From: Rhodococcus maanshanensis NBRC 100610 | Lineage (GTDB): Bacteria; Actinomycetota; Actinomycetes; Mycobacteriales; Mycobacteriaceae | Direction: 5' to 3' | Assembly: GCF_001894865.1 (NCBI RefSeq) | Contig: NZ_BCXA01000034.1 | Coordinates: forward strand, 1-64,000 | DNA: 64,000 nt | Shown here: in pieces, positions 19,101 through 25,900 of the stretch | Numbering within the stretch: the stretch's first letter is position 1 | How the letters are laid out: every line of letters begins with the position of its first letter | Position numbers and translations under genes: made by a program | Notes under the pieces: generated by a model | Databases searched by the model: none | Seen by the model: only the letters and a program-made list of their open reading frames with translations | Told to the model about the DNA's origin: nothing

Positions 19101-19379
19101 TGGCTCGGCATGACCACCTTCCGGGCCAGGGCCGCGGCCCGGCTCGGCGACGTCAAGGTCGCGCGGCAAACGTACGAGGAGCTGCTGCCGTTCGCAAGCC
19201 GGATTGCCGGCCTGGACTCCGGGTCGCTGTACGCCGGTCCCGTCGACGCCGCGTTGGGGGACGTCGCCGAGCTCCTCGGCGACGACGACGCGGCGGCCCG
19301 GTGGCGGGCCGCCGCATCGGATCTCGTCAAGCTGGTGTCGGAGCGGTTACGCGAGCGGGAGTCGACGGCGCCTCGGTGA
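16143..19379 (+). CDS. SARP/AfsR-family transcriptional regulator with AAA ATPase domain
   Basis: A 1078-residue activator. Residues about 10-107 are an OmpR-like winged helix (LQVHVSNLRRVLEP). Residues about 112-256 are the bacterial transcriptional activation domain BTAD (LWRGVPYHEC to ADELGVDPSAELQ). A STAND/AAA-16 ATPase follows with P-loop GGDAGEGKST at 312-321 and Walker B LIVLDDVHRADEP. The C-terminal half is helical and TPR-like. Such large SARPs commonly switch on secondary metabolism or neighbouring operons in response to a ligand or protein signal. No biosynthetic cluster is obvious beside it, so the target is unknown. Its last 53 bases overlap the convergent membrane-protein gene. 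Confidence 0.9.
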   Translation: MTDATAAASAVYLRVLGPSAATVGNKDVALGGPSARAVLARLAAAAGRVVSTDLLIDDLWAGQPPPKALSALQVHVSNLRRVLEPARAPRTPATVIVSAPPGYALRLPPESVDAWHFERLVVEGLHASDPPTRIALLSQALDLWRGVPYHECVDADWARIESERLTELHDTALETRAHAYLDDGKPALVVDELGRHATRNPGREHGVRLLALALYRTGRQADSLETLRRTRAYLADELGVDPSAELQGLERDILHQEPSLTMAPATPTNHAPAAQEIRWDEAPVTGRGEELDALRLAARQSAQEGLHLVWIGGDAGEGKSTLAQAFADEAAGSGWQVAWGRCPEVDGAPSGWPWLEVLRQFGDEDPGTPFEVGRRVEARLTAAGARTLIVLDDVHRADEPTLQVLRHLAATGRKSTSVLLCTFRPTEAAADLQATWAATAGIPGSRLTLRGLGREGAAAIARQSGVADVDDALLADLIDRTGGNPLFIREYSRLIASEGAAAIRTTVPDGVRDVLSRRISRLPEKTVVELRRAAVLGREADLAVLAAVGEIDDDALLDSLEPALLTGIIVEPSPDRVRFSHDLTRETLYDSVPRMRRRRMHASALSALAAHSPTDSAALAHHAVESATPTTAADALRYVRAGARDAESQASYREALALWKSAESLCEMTIEPDPGELVEVLIPRVGVQARTGDVIGARETYRRAIRIAQERHDPDALLRALVSWDAPVVWTIRVEPDVDTFVLDAIDGAAGRDSLTASDRARLLSARVFELEGIDDESSLAAAREARRVARESGDNRALMRALNAFGYIAFGPDLADERITNAEELLAAARAEGDEGFVSVAYFQRFLAATAGTDFELAYHHAELATRHAAGHQLTQMLGVVAVFEAMVELMAGRLESAEHRFTAISTAMHEQGVASAQWIATIGRLGVGVARGDLSALAGELGVIESMRPQAIRFPLILALLDGGDVPAATQLWASSTPYPRDYYWLGMTTFRARAAARLGDVKVARQTYEELLPFASRIAGLDSGSLYAGPVDAALGDVAELLGDDDAAARWRAAASDLVKLVSERLRERESTAPR

Positions 19380-20019
19380 CCTGCGGCCGCCCGTGGGCCC
19401 GGAGGATCACCAGGCCGATCGCGGCGAAGGCGAGGCCGCGCGGCAGTTCGATCACCAGGCCGGCGACGCCGGGGACCTCCGGCCACGGAATGACGCCGAT
19501 GACGCCGCCGATGGTCATGATCACGCCGATCCACAGCGGGACCGCCCGCGTCCAGACCAGGATGATGCCGAACGCGAGCAGGCTCACCAGGTAGGTCAGC
19601 CCGCCTGCCATCTGCATGACGACGAAGGCGGTGGAGTCGATCAACGATCCGTCGGCCGGCACCAGGTACGCGGTGTCGGGGTTCGAGGCGAGCGTGTAGG
19701 AGGCGAACGCCTCGATCGCCAGGTGCGTCAACGCCGTCAGCATCAGCGAGGAGTACAGCGCGACGAATCCGACGAGGCCCGCCACGCCGGCCTTGCCCGC
19801 GAACCAGGCGTAGACGCCGGGCAGCGCGATCAACTGGATGATGGTGCCCAGCAACAGGATCATCTGCGCCCACGGGCTGGTGAACGACGTCAGGGACTCG
19901 ACGGAATGGGCGTTGCCACCGAGCACGGGATGCAGGAGGCCGCCGGTGAGGTTGAGCGCGAACGCCACGATGATGGCGACGCCACTGAGACGGTAGAGCA
20001 GTGCGGGTGTGATGGTCAT
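19327..20019 (-). CDS. multi-pass membrane protein, function unknown
   Basis: A 230-residue protein with six likely transmembrane helices, for example LSGVAIIVAFALNLTGGLL near the start, MILLLGTIIQLIALP, and LWIGVIMTIGGVIGVIP towards the end. No charged catalytic pattern or known transporter motif is seen. Its overall look is that of DUF4386-type small integral membrane proteins, but I am not sure. The gene ends inside the convergent SARP gene (53-base tail overlap). It starts 171 bases from the divergent acyl-CoA synthetase gene. Confidence 0.75.
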   Translation of the reverse strand: MTITPALLYRLSGVAIIVAFALNLTGGLLHPVLGGNAHSVESLTSFTSPWAQMILLLGTIIQLIALPGVYAWFAGKAGVAGLVGFVALYSSLMLTALTHLAIEAFASYTLASNPDTAYLVPADGSLIDSTAFVVMQMAGGLTYLVSLLAFGIILVWTRAVPLWIGVIMTIGGVIGVIPWPEVPGVAGLVIELPRGLAFAAIGLVILRAHGRPQVTEAPSTPARVTAPTPA

Positions 20020-20177
20020 GGCCCGAGTTTGTGTGCGGCCACTTGGTGATGACTTGGTGCGGACTGATCCGTACCCGCATCTGGGGTTCCTCGGCACCTT
20101 GGCGTCTGGTCGAGCGCGTGATCGGGGCCACATTCGGAACAAAAAAGCAACCCCTACCGCAATAGTTGGACGTCCGA

Positions 20178-20183
20178 TAACCT
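20178..20183 (+). promoter_or_regulatory. predicted -10 box (TAACCT) for acyl-CoA synthetase, leaderless
   Basis: TAACCT ends seven bases before the ATG at 20191, predicting a leaderless mRNA, and no Shine-Dalgarno sequence is present. The heptamer GACGTCC occurs twice around it (20169-20175, inside the palindrome GGACGTCC, and 20184-20190). This could be a binding site for a local regulator. Confidence 0.5.
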
Positions 20184-20190
20184 GACGTCC

Positions 20191-21714
20191 ATGAGTCAGG
20201 ATCCGCGCACCAACACCGTCGACGGCGTGCTCCGCCGCTCGGCCGCCAAGTTCCCCGATCGCACCGCGCTGACCTTCGACGGTCGCAGCCGGAGCTACCG
20301 CGACCTCGACGACGCGGTGACCCGCGCGGCCGGCCACCTGCTGGCGCTCGGGTTGCAGCCCGGCGACCGCGTGGCGGCGTACGGCACCAACTCCGACGCC
20401 TACGTCATCGGCTTCCTCGCGTGTGCCCGCGCGGGTCTGGTGCACGTGCCGGTGAACTACGCCCTCAAGGGCGAGGAACTGACCTACCTGGTGTCGCAGT
20501 CCGGGGCGCGGGCGGTGCTGGTCGATCCCGCTCTCCGCGGCACCCTCGACTCGGTGCGCGAGAACCTGGCGATCGAGCACGTCCTGCCGCTGCGCGACGC
20601 GGACGGCTCGCTGCTCGAGCTCAGCGGCACCGGCGAGGTGCCTGCACTGGAGCCGCAGGCCGCCTCGACCGATCTGGTGCAGCTGCTCTACACCTCGGGC
20701 ACCACCTCGAAGCCCAAGGGCGCCATGATGACCCACGGCGCGCTGGTGCACGAGTACGTCTCGTCGGTGATCGCGCTCGGCCTGTCCGCCGAGGACAACC
20801 CGCTGGTCTGCATGCCGCTGTACCACTCCGCGGGCATGCACGTGTTCACGATCCCCTACCTGTCCGTGGGCGCGACCGTGAACCTGATGGCGGCGCCAGA
20901 CATCCCGGAGATCCTGCGCCGGATCGAGGCCGAGAAGATCGGCTCGCTGTTCCTCGCGCCGACCGTGTGGGTGCCGCTGGCGAACCACCCGGACCTCGAG
21001 ACCCGCGACCTGTCCTCGCTGACGAAGGCGCAGTACGGCGCGTCGATCATGCCGGTCACCGTGCTGAACCGGCTGCGCGAGCGCTACCCGAACCTCGGCT
21101 TCTACAACTGCTTCGGCCAGTCCGAGATCGGCCCGCTCGCCACCGTGCTGCAGCCCGACGAGCACGAGGCCCGGCCGTCGTCCTGCGGGCGGGCTGTGTT
21201 CTTCGTGGAGACCCGGGTGGTCGACGCCGAGGGCAACGACGTGCCCGACGGTGAGTCCGGCGAGGTGCTGTACCGGTCGCCGCAGCTGTGCCAGGGCTAC
21301 TGGGAGAACCCGGAGGCCACAGCGGAAGCGTTCCGCGACGGCTGGTTCCACTCCGGCGACCTGGTCACCCGCGACGCCGAGGGCTTCATCACCGTGGTCG
21401 ACCGCATCAAGGACGTGATCAACACCGGCGGCATCCTGGTCGCCTCCCGCGAGGTCGAGGACGCCGTCTACACCCACCCGGCGGTCGCCGAGGTCGCGGT
21501 GATCGGCACCCCCGACGAGAAGTGGATCGAGGCGATCACCGCGGTCGTGGTGCTGCGCGAGGACCACGAGCCGGTGACGGCCGAGGCCCTGATCGGGCAC
21601 GTGAAGGAGCGGATCGCACCGTTCAAGGTGCCGAAGAACATCCAGTTCGTCGACGCCCTGCCGCGGAATCAGAGCGGGAAGTTGCTCAAGCGGGAGCTGC
21701 GGACGGGCGCGTAG
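20191..21714 (+). CDS. acyl-CoA synthetase (AMP-forming, FadD type)
   Basis: A 507-residue ANL-superfamily ligase that activates a carboxylic acid to acyl-AMP and then acyl-CoA. The AMP-binding P-loop YTSGTTSKPKG is at residues 167-177. The adenylate motif YNCFGQSE, the hinge motif GWFHSGDLVTRD and the C-terminal catalytic lysine in NQSGKLLKREL are all present, so the enzyme should be active. There is no carrier-protein fusion or signal sequence. The substrate is probably a fatty or aryl acid but cannot be fixed. It stands alone, between a divergent membrane-protein gene and its own terminator. Confidence 0.92.
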   Translation: MSQDPRTNTVDGVLRRSAAKFPDRTALTFDGRSRSYRDLDDAVTRAAGHLLALGLQPGDRVAAYGTNSDAYVIGFLACARAGLVHVPVNYALKGEELTYLVSQSGARAVLVDPALRGTLDSVRENLAIEHVLPLRDADGSLLELSGTGEVPALEPQAASTDLVQLLYTSGTTSKPKGAMMTHGALVHEYVSSVIALGLSAEDNPLVCMPLYHSAGMHVFTIPYLSVGATVNLMAAPDIPEILRRIEAEKIGSLFLAPTVWVPLANHPDLETRDLSSLTKAQYGASIMPVTVLNRLRERYPNLGFYNCFGQSEIGPLATVLQPDEHEARPSSCGRAVFFVETRVVDAEGNDVPDGESGEVLYRSPQLCQGYWENPEATAEAFRDGWFHSGDLVTRDAEGFITVVDRIKDVINTGGILVASREVEDAVYTHPAVAEVAVIGTPDEKWIEAITAVVVLREDHEPVTAEALIGHVKERIAPFKVPKNIQFVDALPRNQSGKLLKRELRTGA

Positions 21715-21729
21715 TTCGACGGGAATCCG

Positions 21730-21761
21730 ACGCGGCGGTCACCTGGTGGTGGCCGCCGCGT
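21730..21761 (+). terminator. hairpin terminator after acyl-CoA synthetase
   Basis: Arms 21730-21743 and 21748-21761 pair over 14 bases (one G-U) around the loop TGGT, followed by TGTGTTC. It starts 15 bases after the stop codon of the acyl-CoA synthetase gene. Confidence 0.8.
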
Positions 21762-21813
21762 TGTGTTCGCTGCCAATTCGTTGGGTGAAGAGCGCTTCTG
21801 AAAGACTCAGACA

Positions 21814-22575
21814 ATGTCCGGGCCGACCTGCGATCACACAGACCGACTTGTTCACGAACCTAATGGCCCCTTCTATGGGCAACTGGCACATGGCTTCGCC
21901 TGCGGCGCGCACCTGGCGGTGCACAACGGCTACCCCTGGAACTCTTTGAACGGCTCGGATCCCGACCGCGATTCGGCGCGTGCAGTTCTCTCCCGATCAT
22001 GGAGCGTCACCGACAGCGCCGGCTGGGAACAATCGATGCAGCATCTATTGGCCGGGCACAACATCGGCGGCGATGGCGAAGCAGTCATGGCCGTTCGAAT
22101 GATGGCGCGGCAGCAGTGGGGCGTCGCGACGGTCACAGCGTCACAATGGCTCGACTGTATTTCACAGTGGTGTCGCGCGAATGGGGTTGACGCCGACAAG
22201 GAAACGCAATGCCGCACAGTCGCACAACGCGTCAGCCGATACGAATCTCGCTTTCGCGCCGACAACCTCATTCCGCCCGACGGGTTCGTCACGTCATTGC
22301 TTGCATACGACTACGGACGAGCAACCAACATGGCGCGCTGGGGATACGTCGCGGAGTACTGCGACCAGCCAACCGCGGAACGGTGGATAGCCGCCGTGTC
22401 CACTGCGGCCCGAGAACGATTCGTCTCCTGGCACGACTTCTCGGCGTCATACATCCTTGGCCGAGTCATCAGATTCGACGGCGACGGATACATGTCGTAT
22501 TACAAGCGAGTTCTCGATGGCCATCGAGTCCTGACGTCGCAGTCGGACAGTCCGTGGCTTCACATGCAGTTCTGA
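21814..22575 (+). CDS. DUF1266 domain-containing protein
   Basis: A 253-residue soluble protein. Its C-terminal half carries what I recognise as the DUF1266 pattern: a Trp/Tyr-rich ATNMARWGYVAEYC, then FVSWHDFSASYILGR and a short tail. DUF1266 has no established biochemical role. Base composition is clearly lower in GC than that of the flanking core genes, and codon use is mixed, so I infer horizontal acquisition. It points towards the tail of the RHS toxin/immunity pair, with 60 bases between. It could be a spare or orphan immunity gene left by replacement of an earlier toxin tip, but nothing in the sequence proves this. No strong ribosome binding site is seen before ATG 21814. Confidence 0.65.
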   Translation: MSGPTCDHTDRLVHEPNGPFYGQLAHGFACGAHLAVHNGYPWNSLNGSDPDRDSARAVLSRSWSVTDSAGWEQSMQHLLAGHNIGGDGEAVMAVRMMARQQWGVATVTASQWLDCISQWCRANGVDADKETQCRTVAQRVSRYESRFRADNLIPPDGFVTSLLAYDYGRATNMARWGYVAEYCDQPTAERWIAAVSTAARERFVSWHDFSASYILGRVIRFDGDGYMSYYKRVLDGHRVLTSQSDSPWLHMQF

Positions 22576-22635
22576 CCAGTTCCCCTTGACGCAGCGACCC
22601 AGTGGCTATTCCCGCGATTGGGCAGCCGTCGCAAC

Positions 22636-22992
22636 CTACTGAAACAAGAGAGCGTCCTTCACATATGCCACGCGTCCGAGCGACACCTGCAACGCTCCGA
22701 CAAGGTCGGCGACAACGAACTCCACTCGAATGTCAAGCAGTTCTTTATCATGCGTCACGACGAGTCGCGTTGCACCTTCGCGAAAGACATCCAGAATCCG
22801 GCGCCCTTCGACCAGCCACACAAGTTTGACTGACCGCCCCAGCGGATCGACGACCAGCTCTACGCTGTCCCCGCCGGGGGTCACCGAACGCAAGATCAGT
22901 GTGCCGGGCTCGTCCACTACCCGTTCGACGTCCAGTTGATCGAATTCTGACAACTCATCGACAGCCGGAATCTCGAACTGCTGATATGACAT
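22636..22992 (-). CDS. putative immunity protein of the RHS toxin
   Basis: A 118-residue small acidic protein with no signal peptide or membrane segment and a pattern of alternating strands (LILRSV, VELVVD, VKLVWLV, TRLVVTH). I do not recognise a family. Its ATG (22992) shares one base with the stop codon of the RHS toxin gene (TAATG), giving tight translational coupling. A short unrecognised gene directly after a polymorphic toxin is the standard position of the cognate immunity gene, and that is the whole basis of this call. Its GC content matches the low-GC toxin tip rather than the RHS core, as expected if tip and immunity gene were exchanged together. Confidence 0.7.
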   Translation of the reverse strand: MSYQQFEIPAVDELSEFDQLDVERVVDEPGTLILRSVTPGGDSVELVVDPLGRSVKLVWLVEGRRILDVFREGATRLVVTHDKELLDIRVEFVVADLVGALQVSLGRVAYVKDALLFQ

Positions 22993-25900
22993 TACCCTCC
23001 ACCTCTTGGGATTACCGTAGTGAGACGAAGCCCCTCTGACGATGGCTGCCAAGTGGATTCTAGCTTCAAGAATCCACCCGGGCCCGCCAGCAGCGACTCA
23101 CGTATCTGGAACTCGCCGTACTCCGTAGTGAACGTGCGAAGGATGTTTGTGTTCGTCGACACGACGCTGTCGAAATGCGACTGCAAGAGTTCACGACCTG
23201 ATGGCGTGTCGTGAATCCCAATTCGGGCCATTTGAGCGGCATTCTGGGCTGACCGGTCAGCATTGTGCTGATTGGAGTCGACGTTTCCGAAAATGTAGTC
23301 GTACTTGCCCGGATCCACATGCGCGACGGGGCCATCCTCGTCGCACGCGGTCGGCACCAACCCCAGCGGATCGGTCCATCCCGTCGGATTGTGCGGGTAC
23401 GCACTCGGATTCGCCGCCGGCGCCAACCCCAGCGGATCCTGCGTGACGTACCGGGCGGTGCCCGGGTCGTAGTAGCGGTGAAGGTTGTAGTGCAGCCCGG
23501 TCTCGTCGTCGTGGTACTGGCCGGGGAACCGCAACGGCGTGGACGCGCCGTCCCACGTCGTCCGGCCCCACAGGTCGGCGGTGGCGGACCCGGCGACGTC
23601 GACCGCGTCCGGGTCGATCAGCTCCACCGGGGTGCCCACGAGGTCGGTGACGATCGCGTAGAACTCGGCGTCCACCTCGCCCTGGCTCGACGCCTGGGTC
23701 AACGGGGTGAAGGTACCGGGGCGGTAGTTCCAGGTGGTGACCGCCTCGCCGCGCCGCTGCTCCACGAGCTGCGTGCCGTCCCAGGTGTACCGCGTGGACT
23801 CGAGCACCGCGCCCTCGTCGCCGAGCCGCGACTTGGTGGTTCGGCGGCCGAGCGCGTCGTAGGTGTACCGCCAGCGCCGGTCGTCCGGGGTGATCACCTC
23901 GATCAGCTGGTCGAAGGCGTTGTAGCTGTACTGCCAGATGTCCGGCTTCCGCGACAGCCGGGTGGTGGTCTTGCGGATCAGCCGTCCCGCCGCGTCGTAC
24001 CGGTACCGGGTGCGGCCGTCGCGAACCAGCAGGTTGCCGCGGCACTCGCGCCGGTCCCACCCCTGCCCGGCCGGCCGCGCCGCGGTGATGTTGCCGAGGC
24101 CGTCGTAGGCGTAACCCTCGGCCGCCGAGCCGTTCTCGGCGACGGTGGTCACCCGCCCGACCGCGTCGAGGGTGTAGTCGCGGCGCACCGTCGCGTCGGG
24201 GCGCACGGTGGTGTGGTCGGCGAGGTAGCCGTCGGACCGGTAGCCATAGGCGTCCTCCCGCAGCACCGTGGGAGTCGAGGCCGGCCCCGGGCCGAGGGCC
24301 AGGTTCAGCGCCGACGCCGGGTTCGCGACCACCGACTGGGCGGCGAGTTGCCCCCGTGCCGTGTGCGTGTGCGCGACCGCGAGCTCGCCGACCCGCCATC
24401 CCGTCATCGCGCCGCGCGCGTCGTGGGTGAAGTCGAGCCGGTGCCCGTTCGCGGTCAACGCCGCCAGCCGCCCGGCCGGGTCCCAGCGCCAGGTGGTGTC
24501 ACCGCCGCCGGGCGAGATCCGTCGGATCCGCCGCCCCGCGAGATCGTGCTCGAAGCGCAGATCGAGCCGGCCGCCCACCGTCTGCGACGTCAGCGCGCCG
24601 GTCGCGGCGTACTCGAAATCGACAGTGTGGGCGGCGGTCTCGCCGGTTCCCGACTCCCCCTGCGTCACCCGCCCGGCCAGGTCGTGCCCGAACCGGAGGT
24701 ACTCCCCTGTGTCCGCGCGCACGCCGGTGAGCCGGCCCAGGATGTCATAGGTGTTGGTGCGGGTGACCCCGGTCGGCGTCATCACCGTCGCCACCCGGCC
24801 CATCGCATCATGGGTGTACGCGGTGCTCGCGCCGGTGAAGTCGGTCTCCGACACCAGCCGTCCCGCGCGGTCGTAGCGGTAGCTCCAGGTGTCGCCGAGC
24901 GGGTTGATCACCGCGGTCAGGCGGCGTTCGGTGTCCCAGGCATAGCGGGTCACTGATCCGTCGGGGTCGGTCCGCGCGGACAGCAGGTCGAAGTCGCCGT
25001 ACTCGTGGAAGGTGCGTGCGCCACCGGTGTCGGTGTGGGCGAGCAGGTTTCCCTCGCCGTCGTACTCCCACGACTCCTCGGCGCCGTCGGGGTGTGTTCG
25101 CCCGGTCATTCGGCCATCCGCCGACCAGCGGTAGCCCGTGGTGGCGCCGGTCGGGTCGGTGACGGTGACCGGGCGCCCGAAGCCGTCCCGTTCGATGCTC
25201 GTGACGGCCCCGGTCGGGTCGGTCACGGCAGCGGGGAGCCCGGCGTCGTCGCAGTCGACGAACGTGGTGGCGCCGGTCGGGTCGGTGACCCGGGCCAGCG
25301 ACCCGACCGGGTGGTAGCCGTACCCGGTCCGGGCGCCCGCCTCGTCGACGACGGCGATCAGCTTGCCGTCGGCGTCCCACTCCCGACTGCTGGTGGTGCC
25401 GTCCGGGTTGTGCACCGCGGCGGGTCGTTTCGGTGCGGCGTACTCGACCGCCAGCACGGCGCCGTCCGGTCGGGTGATCCGGGCGACGTCGCCGTCGGGC
25501 GTGTACAGGTATGCGGTGGTCGCGCCGTCGGGCGTCCGGACCCGCAGCGGTTCGCGGCGGGCGTTGTAGTCGGTGTGGGTGTGCGCCCCGGTCGGGTCGA
25601 CGAGGTCGCGCAGCCGCAGGTCGTTGTCGAAACCGTGCGTGGTGGCGGCGCCGGTCGAATCCGTCACGACCGTCATCCGGCCGGAGCCGTCCGGGGTGTC
25701 GGTGTACTCGAATCTGGAGTCAAGGATTCCGGCGGTGCCGTTCTGCACCACGACGCGTCCCTCGTCGTCGTAGGTGTTGACCATCCGGTTGCCGTTGCTG
25801 TCGATCCAGGTCAGCATGCGACCTTCGGCGTCGTAGCCGTAGCGGGTGGCGGCGCTGCCGCCCTTGATAACCGCGACGAGATGCCCGGCCTCGTAAGCGA

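Noticed and set aside
22602-22833. Short plus-strand frames opposite the immunity gene
   Set aside because: Short overlapping frames with no features; the minus-strand gene is supported by stop-start coupling with the toxin.
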